Assembly (NCBI RefSeq): GCF_021155765.1
Contig: NC_060118.1
Location: forward strand, 4,960,001 to 5,024,000
From: Diprion similis
Lineage: Eukaryota; Arthropoda; Insecta; Hymenoptera; Diprionidae
DNA: 64,000 bases
Direction: 5' to 3'
Shown here: in pieces, positions 11,346-22,600 of the stretch
Numbering within the stretch: position 1 is the first letter of the stretch
How the letters are laid out: each line of letters begins with the position of its first letter
Program-made: the position numbers and the translations under genes
Notes under the pieces: generated by a model
Databases searched by the model: none
What the model saw: the letters and a program-made list of their open reading frames with translations, nothing else
Told to the model about the DNA's origin: nothing

Positions 11346-14206
11346 ATGAGTTTGGTCGCTTATGATAGCAGTAGCGATGAAGATGCTGACGATGACGAAA
11401 TACCCGTTAAATCCGTTGAAAGTAATGCTGACAATTTGGTCAAAAAATCTAGAACAGTTATGAACCTACCAGCTCCAAACGACGTAATTGACACAACAAA
11501 TTCTCAACTGGATGATGACAATGATGATAAGAGTAGTGAATTAAAATTATCAGAGATGCCTAGATTTACAGGAACTGATGAACTAACGCTTTTCAAAAAT
11601 CTACCAAAACCCAAACAAATTGAAATTAGTCCCACTGATGAAGTGGAGGAGAACGTAACATCTTCGTTCAATAAAACAAACATATCCCAAGAAAAGTCGG
11701 TGAAAAGAATTCGTGCACCGGTTAAAATATCTCTACCCTCGCTATCTGAGGTAATGTAAATTTTTTCCACCTTATGCACTTTGTTCGCAGTTTTACATCA
11801 TTTCAGGCAATCAGTTGATTCCTCATTCACGTTTATGTGAGGTTTTATCTTTCCTTCTATGTATGCAGTTTTCTTTTCAATGATATCACATAAGTCTTCC
11901 ACAATCCATGTGCTTCGTTTATCCCAAATTTGCCAACTATGCATTATGATCATGTATTCATTCTTATTTAATACTCTTCTGTTTCTTTCTTGGCCAGTTC
12001 AAAGATGTTGAAGAAGAGAAAGAGGAGAGGAAGAAGCACAGAATAAAACCTTCAGAGGTAACTGGGTGAAAAAATATTATGATGAAATTATATAGAAAAT
12101 TTATAATTGTACAGTTATTGGCAAATGTTGCTTTTCCTATAGAAGCTGAATTAGCACTTAAAAAATCAAGAAACATGTTCTTTTATGAAATTGTTAAATA
12201 TTGTCAAGTTATTGGAGTGCAAATATTTGAAATGAATCATTTACGAATACACATCAGATCTATACGGATATCTTACTCATATAGAAATGTGTGATCTTGT
12301 GTATGATGTCTCTAGTCTATATCATTTATATAAGTCCTTGCTATATAAATGTTATGGATCTATAAAGTACAACGAAAATCTACTCTGTTACTTTTTCCAT
12401 TGGGTACGCACTAAAACTTCACGTTTCACATCTTTTTCTCAGTTATCAAACAAAATTCTTCAAACTCAATTTTCACAGAAAGCCACTTCTCACAATTTTC
12501 TGTTGAATATGTTGATTGATTTTTCAATTAGGGATCTATCAGTGCAAGGAAAAGCAATAATGCTAGGACACTATGCACTTGGGTCATCTCAACTACCCTG
12601 TAAGTTCTTGAAATTGATGAATATTATCAAGTTTCTATTTTCACAGTTTCTTGTATTCAATGAATTAGAAAAACTATACCGAGAATCTATCTTGAAACGG
12701 GCCGTTTCTGACCACACGGCAACTACCCGCACCCATTCATGCACAAATTGTACCTGATACAAATGTGGTGGGCAAATGCTCTCAGGTAACAATTATGCAT
12801 GTGTTGGTGCAGGAGATGGGCGCGTAGCTTAGAAGAACCTGTTTCAAGCGGGATTCATGGTATGTACCTGAAGTGCCAATCAATCCAATTTGAATGAATT
12901 TGAGTCTTCAACAGTATCAAGTACCGATGATAAATTTTTGAGCTGTGAGTAAACCCCAAGTTGCTATTTGAGGGTATATAATTGTAAAATTACAGTTGAA
13001 TATAATGAACTATTCATTTGTTGCTGTCTTTCAATCAAGCTTGATTGACCGAAACTTCGAGTACATAACTCTATGCTACTTCCAGATGAGAATAATATGA
13101 ATTCTAAATAATAGGTGAGATGTCCCATAATAATCGCAAACTTGAAAAATTCCTAATTTGAAAACTTTTAGTACTACAATTATAATGTTACAGTCTTGAA
13201 CTCTAAATTCAGACATTAATTGGGTTCACAGAAAGGAACAGGACTCTTTGCCATTCTGCCTCCACCCAAAGGGTCGAACACGAAAGCCACCATCCGAAGT
13301 TTGATCCCTGATGCCGTTAAAAAAGTATCAAAGCCCTTGCCGGTGCTTCGTTCAGAAAAAATTGAATTAATGTCAACTACGATTTCAAGTGGAGAAACTA
13401 AGCCTAATCTTGCCTCCATAAATGATGACACAGATTCTGATGAAGAAAATGTTGATACGAGAAATGTCAAAGACAAAATTCAGAAGAATACAGTGGACTT
13501 TTTTTCATTAGCGGATAGCGAAAAAATACCTCTGCAAATTGAAAACTCTGAAAAGGAACTTTCAACTCTATTAGAAAAACCGCAACAAATCTCTGTTGAG
13601 TCCGGTACAAGTAATACAATCTTTGAAACTCTTACTAACACTCTCGAGGTAAAAGGACATAAGGTACACAATGAAATACAGAAAATGGGATATACTGTTC
13701 CTTCATTGATAGAATGTAGAAATGAAGGCGCAAAAGTAGTTGAATTTACCAATAAAGTTTTAACGAGTAACGTAATTAATCTTCCTAAGGAAGAGATAAT
13801 AATGAAAAACAAAACAGAGGTCGGTCCCAAGTTACCAGTACCAGAGCAAGAATATAACGTTGATTCGCAGGGCAACGTAGCATTCGACGATAAGGCTATT
13901 GAATATTTGTGTGGAAGAAGAGGTATGAAACGAAAAAATAAAGACTTTGATGAAGCAAACATAATTGAGATAAATGGGGAAGATATTAAACCCGATGAGA
14001 GGGAATGGCTCGTCAAAACTTTGACCGAACAACCAGCTGAGAGGCCAGTTTCTATGGAAGGAGCAGGCCCAAGTACACAATCGAAGAAAAAACATCAAAT
14101 TACCTACCTGGCTCATCAAGCTAAGGCTATGGAAGTTGAGTTGAAAAATCAGTGGGCCCAGAATAGGGTTACGAGAAAACAAACTCAATCGAAGTATGGA
14201 TTTTAG
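11346..14206 (+). CDS. PRCC: PRCC homologue (proline-rich, splicing-associated nuclear protein)
   Basis: Three exons are read: 11346-11750, 11998-12057 and 13232-14206. All junctions are in phase 0 (donors gag|gtaatg and gag|gtaact, acceptor cacag|AAAGG), giving ~479 residues against ~490 in human. The N-terminus MSLVAYDSSSDED matches the conserved PRCC start. Exon 3 opens with KGTGLFAILPPPKG, the conserved short motif. The C-terminus carries the diagnostic block with KHQITYLAHQAK and ends QTQSKYGF, as in vertebrate PRCC. The middle is low-complexity, acidic and S/T/E-rich, without the strong proline richness of the mammalian protein. PRCC is a nuclear protein linked to pre-mRNA splicing factors. 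The ATG is chosen for conservation of MSLVAY. An AATAAA follows at 14466. It is convergent with the HAUS1-like gene. Confidence 0.93.
12728..12808. repeat. Small hairpin repeat in PRCC intron 2
   Basis: 'acccattcatgcacaaattg' pairs with the complement of 'caattatgcatgtgttgg' around a short loop. The right arm resembles the hairpin at 31692-31793, so it may be a relic MITE. Confidence 0.4.
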
Positions 14207-15021
14207 ACTGTGTTGATTTTTTTTCACCATCTATAGAAAGTGTGTGATCAAATTTTTGATAATCGAATCAGAAGATTGCTAGAGCACTCAACTTTTATCA
14301 ACTTTGATGGGAATGTCTGCATTGGTTGGAGGAATGGTGATATGGAGGAAAAGTAAATCAGACGAAATATAAAAAATGTACACAAACGTTAAACTCTTTA
14401 TACACTATATATAGCTGAAGATAAATGTGAAAAGTTGTTTAAAAACCTTACGTTTGTTACAAATTAATAAAAAAGAAAACATACTTGGTAGTCCAATGTC
14501 TACTCATACCACAATTATCTCATCTCTGCTGGTGTAAAAGATTTGTTTTAAAGAAACAGCTTCTGTACAGAGTACCTTAGCGTTTCTTGAATAATTTACC
14601 ATCGTTCTGCTAAAACTGAACTTGAGACAAATGAGCTAATCACATGGTTGCAATAATACAAACGCCAAGTAAATGAAAATATGTTTTCGATGATTACACA
14701 GTGATAGCACTATATACAAGAAATAATACGAGTAAAAATGATATATTTAAAGAAATTGATTAGAGGAAATGAAAAATACGGTCACGACATTATATATATA
14801 CGAAATCTTAATTAAATTGGTTACAATTATTTGCAAGATTATTCTTCATCAGCTCTGGATTAATTTTACTTTTAATAGCAACATACAGTATGATTTCAAT
14901 CGCTATTAAATCCCTGCATTTATAAGTGGGCGGCAAGGAGACAGAAAATACCAAAAAGCCAATTTTTCAATATAAAAAACGAATTGAAGAAAATTCCAGT
15001 ATTTTGACAGAAAATTAATAA
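14207..15021. other. Intergenic interval and 3' UTRs of convergent genes
   Basis: It holds the PRCC 3' flank, then AT-rich DNA with no further coding signal up to the stop codon of the HAUS1-like gene. Confidence 0.5.
14466..14471 (+). promoter_or_regulatory. Polyadenylation signal AATAAA, probable PRCC 3' end
   Basis: A canonical AATAAA lies about 260 bases after the PRCC stop codon, in the correct orientation. Confidence 0.5.
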
Positions 15022-15861
15022 TTATATGTTACTCGAAGATGCTACAAGAAATTGTTCTGATATTTCTTTATACTCAATTTCTTTACTTTCAAGGAGAGCC
15101 CTGGCCTGTAATAAGTTTGGAGGTAAATCGCTGTATGGCGCTAATGTCTGGTCAAGTTCTGCCAACCGGTCCTTCAATGCAATGAATCTTCTGTATTTGT
15201 CCAAAATTTCTTTTGGTTCAAATTTCTCCAGACCTAAACTGTCGTGACCAGTTTCCATTTTACAAGCCAACTCATCATACTTATCCAACTTGGTTGTTTG
15301 TGATTTACAACTGATATCATCATTCTTGATGTCATCTTCTATTTTTGCAACTGAATTCGTTATAAAGCTGACATTCCCTTTTAAATCACATAGCTCCTTT
15401 TGAAGAAGAGAGTGTCTGTGTAATAACTGCTTATATTTAGTTTTTGATTCTCGCTCTAACAACTGCTGTTTTTTATCATGAATCTTTTTACTTTCCATAG
15501 ATATCAACAATGATGTTTCATCAACATCAGATAATCCATATTCTTTTACTATCATTGAAACATCTTTCAGACTCTCTTTAACATCTTCAGGAAAAGTGTC
15601 AGGCTGTATATCAAGCTCTTTTAGCAGCTCCAGAATCTCATTACCAAGCGCCGTATCCTCAGCTTCGGTTTCATCAATTGCTTTCTTGAGATGAGATAGA
15701 TTTAGTTGTTCATTTTCTTGATCTGCAGTCTTTTCCAATGTTGTGTTTTTAGCTGACATATAATTGGTATCCATATTCTTGTGCCAGGTACTTTCAAAGC
15801 CTGCACCAAAGCCTGTAACAAATGATTTGGCATTTGAAATATTTTTCCTGCATCTATTCAT
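15022..15861 (-). CDS. HAUS1: Coiled-coil protein resembling augmin subunit 1 (HAUS1)
   Basis: A single 279-residue ORF, acidic and predicted to be almost entirely helical or coiled coil from about residue 45 to 275. The closest resemblance I recognise is HAUS1 (augmin complex, microtubule-dependent microtubule nucleation in the spindle), which is also ~278 residues. The C-terminal segment around LAPYSDLPPNLLQARALLES matches the Y-x-DL-x-PN pattern followed by an acidic helix in HAUS1. The segment around EILELLKELDIQP aligns loosely with the HAUS1 middle. The WLxxIF-type N-terminal motif of vertebrate HAUS1 is not present, so an upstream exon may be missing; the frame stays open above ATG 15861 and a 'tacag' acceptor-like site lies just upstream. 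Another coiled-coil centrosome or spindle protein is possible. Confidence 0.55.
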   Translation of the reverse strand: MNRCRKNISNAKSFVTGFGAGFESTWHKNMDTNYMSAKNTTLEKTADQENEQLNLSHLKKAIDETEAEDTALGNEILELLKELDIQPDTFPEDVKESLKDVSMIVKEYGLSDVDETSLLISMESKKIHDKKQQLLERESKTKYKQLLHRHSLLQKELCDLKGNVSFITNSVAKIEDDIKNDDISCKSQTTKLDKYDELACKMETGHDSLGLEKFEPKEILDKYRRFIALKDRLAELDQTLAPYSDLPPNLLQARALLESKEIEYKEISEQFLVASSSNI

Positions 15862-16926
15862 ATCAAATGCCGAATAATAAAACTGTATAATGGTTCATAT
15901 ATCGATCAGGCAAAATAATTTGAAAGGATATATTTTTTAGACAATGTGATCACTAATAAAAGTAATTCGAATCCATCCCGATCTTTTTTCAACGATTGTT
16001 ATTAGCAAGTAAGGTAATCGAGCCTTTTTGATTTTAATCAGTAATCATGGCTGTGATACAAGATCAAAGGAATACATATGGGACAGCAGATTAAAATGAG
16101 ATAAAATATAGTTGTCAGTCAAGTTAAATTTTACGTACACTGTGAAAAATGGAATAGGAATATGAAAAGCAGCCTTGCAAACATTCACAAGAAAAAGTGT
16201 AGGGGATTGGAATACAATCATTTACCATAAAATTATAAAATTTTCCTATTACTTTTCGTATTAGGTTCTAGTATAATACGGGCTTGACAGGTTAAATGAG
16301 TAACAATGATTTTCCTTACCTCGTTCTAATTTTCTATTATTAAACAATGTATTAACTAACAGGCGGGGAAAAACCGTTCTTCTTCTCCCTTTTCTCCTTC
16401 TTTCCTTATGACAATAGCTGCACTAGATGGAAGGACCGTTGACTATCATGTTTTAAATGAATACTTGAGCTCACTCGCGCCAGCGAAGCCAACTTCATGC
16501 TCCGAAAAACGTATCGGCTGTAAACAGTGTTGCCAATAAGCTATCGTTTAGTACTTTATGGTCTCCTACGTAAAGTTGGCTGATCCCGCATTCTTTTTTG
16601 GACTTTCCAGCCAAACGGCGTACTACCAAACGTTCGTATCAAGTTTGTCGTGACCACCAAACGATTGTGCGTCAATTAAGCTCCATTTGAAATTAGTTGG
16701 AGTGAAAATAAAAAAAATCCGGCTAACTTGACGCCTAGATTCGTTTAATCGATATCAAATCAACTATTGACTACCAAACGATTTCATTAGGCTACCAATC
16801 ACCACCAATCGACCACCAAGCGATTAGTATAATCGAAATTAAAAAAGGCTCGTGATGCTCGACCAACTTTACGTAGGTTTTGAAGTTTAGTGCTGGTTTA
16901 TTGCTAAATGGCAGCGCGACACCGAA
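15862..16926. other. Non-coding interval with degraded 'accaaacgatt' repeats
   Basis: No exon recognised. Between about 16600 and 16850 the words 'ctaccaaacg', 'ccaccaaacgatt' and 'aactattgactaccaaacgat' recur. They recall the subrepeats of the 9913-11156 and 44300-44900 repeats, so this is probably a decayed relative. Confidence 0.45.
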
Positions 16927-16980
16927 AAAGGTAGATTTCTTGGGCAGTAAAAAGCAGCATCAGTTTAGTAACTTACTAGA
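16927..16980 (+). repeat. Left arm of an inverted repeat around the HTH gene
   Basis: The arm runs from 'aaaggtagatttcttggg' through 'gtaaaaagcagcatcagttt' to 'agtaacttactagatg'. It matches the reverse complement of 19404-19459 with few mismatches. Confidence 0.7.
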
Positions 16981-18032
16981 TGTTACTAACTCTCGGTCTA
17001 GTAATTAAAAAAATGAATAAGCATTTCTGTTTACGATGATTGCAAGTCGGGATGCGAGAGGAGGAAGGTTTCATCTCTGAGCATTTTTCTATAGGTTTTT
17101 AAATAATATTTGATGGATGAGAATGACATGAATTTCAATTCATTTCAGAATATTTCAATTTGATACGAGGTTGAAGTTAGTAATGTTATTGTAATGAAAT
17201 ATTGGGAAAAGATCACACTTTACTTATTTTTACAATGATTTTTAAAGGAACTAAGATTGAAAAATATGAGTGTTTTTTTTTAATACGGTTTATTAAATTT
17301 CAAACAGTTCTAAGATCGCGAAATAACGGTTCTTGTGCAGCATGAATCATTATGACAACCTTACTAACTTTGACATCAGAATTTGATGCAAAAGAAGTAA
17401 ACATAATGATCGTGTATATGTGCATCTGTACGGAAAAACCATAAAATTTACATTGATTAATAAAACCAAAACATAAAAGCTTTTTCACAGCTAAAGATTC
17501 AACTGTTGTGGTGCATTAAAGAATGTTCTTTACTGACACGCGATCCCATAAACTTTCCACACCCGACCACCGGCCATATCGATTTTGAAAAACTTTGCTT
17601 CTTTGCTTCACCCTAACAATGCGGATGTAGGCACTAAAAAAAATCTAGGTCATCGTGATCTAATAGAAAGAAGTAACTTTGCACTAGATAGTGGCAAAAA
17701 AATGAGTTTGAAAGAAAAGGTGCTGCACTATCAGCCCTGCATTTAAGGTAGACTACTATTCAGAACAATACAGAAATCAACAAAGATGTAGATAAATACA
17801 GTACAGATCGGATGTTTCGAATTATCAATCATGCTGTACAATTTTGCCCATCGGACGAAATATATCCTTAATCTAGATCTTGTATTTATCACTGCCCACA
17901 ACACAAATATCTGTCCTAATTTTTATATCACGGATATCTATTTGGTAACTAGAAAACTGGTAATGAAAGTGAAAAATTGGATCTCGTCTAAAAATCTTAT
18001 TTAATAAAGTCACCACCTCATATCACGAAGTA

Positions 18033-18707
18033 TTATCCAGGGTCTGCTTTAAAGCATTCAATATCAATGAACAGCGGGTCTTGTGGTTCATCTTTATATT
18101 CTTCAGGCTGAATTTCTTGCTTTACTTCGTGTATAAAATCACCTTGCACATTCTTTTCATGGTTTCTTCCTTGCAGCATTAATTTTGTTGCCTCCATTTC
18201 TTCTGATTCTTCAATCTCTCTTGTGTCATCCATATGTTCTGAGTCATCTGTCTCTTCCGATTCTTCCGCTTCTTCTGTTTCTCCAATCTCTTTTCGTTTA
18301 CGTAATTGACCCTTTCTGTGGATCCAAATACCACAGTTGTGAGACTGCATGGAGTAGTGATATCCATTTTTATGGAGAACCTTGATAACAGAAGATCTTG
18401 AAGTCCCAACCTGACGAGATATTTCTGAACTGCTAGCGTTTGGATTTTGTGTTACAGCAGCACAAATGAGAAGACACACATTCTCACTAAGAGCTCTCCG
18501 GGGGCGAGGTATTTTCTTATGACCATTGGCAAGGCAATATGTCTTTTCAAGCCGAAGTACAGTGGACCTAATTGTATGAACAGATGGAATGGGCCGATCT
18601 GGATGTTCCGCAGCAAAGTGATCACGAACACCTTGGAAACTAAGCCCACCGTAATATCTCCGAATCATTTCAAGCCTTTCAGCAGGTGTGTACTTCGGGT
18701 AAGACAT
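18033..18707 (-). CDS. Transposase-derived double helix-turn-helix protein with acidic tail
   Basis: A 224-residue ORF if started at the MSYPKYTPAERLEMI methionine (an in-frame ATG lies 11 codons upstream, at 18740). Residues ~5-58 form an HTH domain of the kind annotated DUF4817, common at the N-terminus of mariner/Tc-type transposase ORFs (YTPAERLEMIRRYY, then PSVHTIRSTVLRLEKT). Residues ~70-120 form a second HTH (SSSEISRQVGTSRSSVIKVL). Where a DDE catalytic domain would follow, there is instead a basic KGQLRKRKE stretch, then ~35 residues of E/S/D-rich low complexity, and a short tail. The tail contains VKQE (residue ~195), a match to the ΨKxE SUMOylation consensus. The intact frame without a nuclease domain suggests a DNA-binding protein that no longer transposes, either domesticated or part of a non-autonomous element. 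It lies between inverted repeats at 16.93 and 19.46 kb. Confidence 0.75.
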   Translation of the reverse strand: MSYPKYTPAERLEMIRRYYGGLSFQGVRDHFAAEHPDRPIPSVHTIRSTVLRLEKTYCLANGHKKIPRPRRALSENVCLLICAAVTQNPNASSSEISRQVGTSRSSVIKVLHKNGYHYSMQSHNCGIWIHRKGQLRKRKEIGETEEAEESEETDDSEHMDDTREIEESEEMEATKLMLQGRNHEKNVQGDFIHEVKQEIQPEEYKDEPQDPLFIDIECFKADPG

Positions 18708-19086
18708 ATTGTAGACAATGCAAAAAAACCTTAGCTTCAACTATTTGTTTTGTTACAGTTAATGCTATTTCCATTGGCAGCAACTAATCAAGAGCTCCTC
18801 ACGTTGTTTCCCTACGATTATAATGTAATTAATTTTCGACATTACTTTAGTATGGTCAGAAGATGAAAGATAAATAAATTTGAACTAGGTCATTTCACCT
18901 TAAGAATCGAATTCGATGTTTACATTTCTCATAATTGACTTTTCTGTTTTGAGGTTAAAGGTATCTCGTCGTCGTGAACAATTTGGTGACAAATCATTTG
19001 TTGACAGTTTGTGGTTTGATACTAAATTGTACTGAATACAATTCACTTCCGAATACTTTTCTCCGTAGAATAAAAATAGAGTGTAT

Positions 19087-19180
19087 CGGGTGCGTTCCAA
19101 AATTAGCTGATAGCGGTAAAACTCCCTAAGACAAGGGATAAACGATTGTGGACGGCATTAGAAGCCTGATATCGGAACCA
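19087..19180. mobile_element. Fragment of 'gggtgcgttcc' MITE family
   Basis: 'cgggtgcgttccaaaattag' and 'tgatatcggaacc' match the ends of the copies at 62765-62902 and 63158-63293. The right end is degenerate. Confidence 0.45.
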
Positions 19181-19403
19181 ATCCATGGTGAAAGGAATAC
19201 GTAGTGTGCTTGTAACTTGGAGCATATACGCAGTACTTGTAATGACTGCTTCTCTCTCTAAAAAAGTTTCTCTCTCGTACTCTCCGTAGGGAGAATAAAC
19301 ATTCATACCAATCGCTGGAAATCCCTAGAATCTGCAGGGTGTTCTTGTTATAATGTTTGAATCCTAAGAAAAGAGTAGAGGCAGGATCAGTGGTAGTCTT
19401 ACG

Positions 19404-19459
19404 TCTAGTAAGTTACTAAACTGCTGCTGCTTTTTACTTTGCCATGAAATCTTACCTTT
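19404..19459 (-). repeat. Right arm of the inverted repeat around the HTH gene
   Basis: This is the reverse complement of the left arm at 16927-16980. It contains 'ctagtaagttactaaactg' followed by 'ctgctgctttttac'. Confidence 0.7.
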
Positions 19460-19661
19460 ATGTTTGTCCCACATTTGTCCCCAACAGAGTCCCTAGGGAC
19501 TCTAGTCCTTACAAGCAGCACTAGCGCCTACATGAGTGGCAACTTTGGTATTTGGTTACAATGATATTCAAAAATCACCAAAATTTTGGCCCTCGATCCC
19601 ACCTGTTTCTTCCGGGATCATAGAGCGGGCAAGCAGTAAGCACATAGCAGCCTCAACAAAT

Positions 19662-22600
19662 ATGTCGACGATGGAGGGTTCGCTCAGCAAGTGGACCAAC
19701 GTTGTGAATGGATGGCAGTATCGTTGGTTTGTACTCGACGACAATGCCGGTCTTCTGTCTTATTATACGGCGAGTATTTATTTAGCCTAATAAAGCGACA
19801 ATTAAAGACATTCCGAAGCTTTTACGTCGGCAGTATTAACTCAACGACACAACAATGACAGGTTACACCCATTTTTTCGTCAAGTGGCTACTAACTCTAT
19901 GTATGATGGAAACGTCTATTATAATTTCCCTACGCCCACACAGCTTTGTTGTCAACAAATCTGCGATTATTGCTTCGTATCGCTGCTAAAAAGTCCAGGT
20001 TATTTTACACACCTATTCATTTTCCACAATGGCTTATTATTTTTAACATTCATTTATGTACACAAACTGATTTGATTTTTAATTGGTTCGAATTATGTGC
20101 TTTTTATAGATTGATCAAGACTCCTGGTGCAGGTGACAAACTTGTGCCCTCTATATACACACATATCTTCAATTTGATTAAGTGAACGTTGAATATGTTG
20201 TACGTTGAGATCAGTCTTGGATGTATTTTAAAAAGCTCGACAAAATTGCTTTATCCGCTGTCTTCTATGTCCACGCTTATTCATCATATTTATATCACTA
20301 TTAGGAAGCTTCTAATTTCTGTAACGTATTGTTTGCTTAAGGTCATATACATTTCCAAGTTCGAAAACGCCTTCGTATGAGGGAGTAAAAATCTTTTGAA
20401 TTTTTTTTACTTTCAGCAACTTAAACACAAACATAATCAATCAGACAACAACTGTATTTTATATTTAGTATTTGGCCAAATCAAATTACATTACTCTACA
20501 CACATGTTCTGCCTGCAATTTGTCTGCATGATTATTTTAGGTCGAGTCAGACTAATTGTAAACAGAGCAAAGTTTACTTTTGCAACCAAGATAATGCTAT
20601 TTCAAAAATTGAAAAAATTGCAATTTTTATCAGCTGAATAAGTAAAATAATAGATTTTCTTCAATTTTGAACTAGTATTCTCTTGGCTGTAAAATCAAAC
20701 TTTTTCAAAAAATAATAATTTTCCTCTGTTCAGTATCACTGAACCTATAATAATCACGTACACAAATTCCAGACACAAAATCCATGTAGACTTGTGTTAT
20801 CGAAACTATAAAATCGTCATTATCCCTCCCAAGACTACAAAAGTAAACGTTGAGGCAGGTATACAAATTTTTCCATTCTTTTCGTGCATGACAAGTAAAA
20901 AAATAATAAACCCTACTCTGGCACAAGAAAATTTTTTTTTTGGTTGATTGATGATTGATGCGTCTTCTACAAGTTGTTTGCAATGTCAATTGAAATCACT
21001 CGACATGAACTCCAAGAAAATGTCAAATAATTAAGAGTAAATCCACCAAATTTTTACCAAGCTTCTTAATGATTTTAATTTTACTTATAATTTATTTCTG
21101 ATGTTTTAATCAACTAAATGAGACTTGGAAAAATAAAAAAAAAATTTTTATAAGTAGGCAATCGGTAAACTTACTTTCATTGGCCAGTATATTTTATCGA
21201 AAACTGAGTCGCTTTCCCGTTCATTGGGGTAAAAACTTTCACAAAGCAAAATTATCAAGGCAATATCATGAGGATTTATTTGAAAAAACCCCTCGTTTTT
21301 CATCATTTTGCTTACGCGGGTATCAGAAAGACAAGCTCGAATTTTTACATGCAGTTACTACAGTGTTTTGTGAAGTTTCAGTTCTTTGTGAATTGAAAAA
21401 TATTAATTGACAACCAACTTATTGTTGATACAAACACGTTATTTGGTTGTAGCGTGGTCAAACGGCATAGATCGAATCCCAAAATGTATCGCCCGATTGA
21501 CTTAAAATTTGTACAGATCATTGATTATATTATATTTTTTTTTTTGTATGACTGAATGATTTGATTTTAAGAAATGTTTATAACAAAAAAACATTAAGGT
21601 CTTTTTATCATTGAAAATCAAAATTATATTTCTCTTTGGGTCACCATTTTTTCAACTCAAAAAATGTCAACAAACTATCCGAACATACCATAGAAAATTT
21701 CATAATCAAAGATCTGTCGAAATTTCAAGTTAATCGGATTAACAGATTTTGAGTTTCGATGCATGTCGTTGGACCATATTACGGATGAATACCTTTTTCG
21801 TGTCAATAATAAGTCCGTTGACAATTCATATCATTCTCTAAAATAAAACTGAAACATCGTAAAACCTCGTATTTACTGTATGCACAAATCCGACCTCATT
21901 CTTGTTATACCCTTGGAAAGTAAATGTTGAAAATCGATGTATTTTTGGACCACTTTCTGACAATAATGCCTTAGCGGGGCTACCATTCCATTAGAATATA
22001 GTTATACGAGTTTTGCATTGCAAATTACTCACTGACATCTTATTGATTCAACTTGCAGTTTTGCGGAGCAATCCATCTCTTCAAAGACTCTTGAAAAGGA
22101 TATTCAGGATTGCCACTTAACAAAAAAAAAACGTGGAATAGTCAGAGATACTTGGTCCATCTAGAGAAATTATGGAAAAATTAGGGAATAGCATGGAATT
22201 ACTGGAAAAACTACAAATTAGTAATTCGCATTTTCATATAGTTTCGAGTATTAAAGTTTTAGCAAAAAACACTTGGCATATGTGTATGCGTGATGTGTTT
22301 TTGAATAAGCAACTCAAACATGGGGAAAGTACACAAAGATTTAAAAAGAAATAAAAATTAATTTTTAACAATTGATTATATTTTTCCTCTTCTTTTATTA
22401 TTTAAAAAAAGATGAAATGTCTCTTGTAAGTTGCAATATTGGATTTGAAAAAGTCAGGAAATTTCACAGTTCAGAATTAGTGGTAACTCTAAGCTCGGAA
22501 CTGGACAAGCACTGCGCTTTAGGATATAAAATTGCTGGGAAATGATTGAAGACAATTAGTAATATTGAGTTTTTAGTCTTTCACAGTCTTTCATACAAAA

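Noticed and set aside
13480-14230. Minus-strand ORFs of 132 and 178 codons
   Set aside because: They are antisense shadows of PRCC exon 3, which has clear homology on the plus strand.
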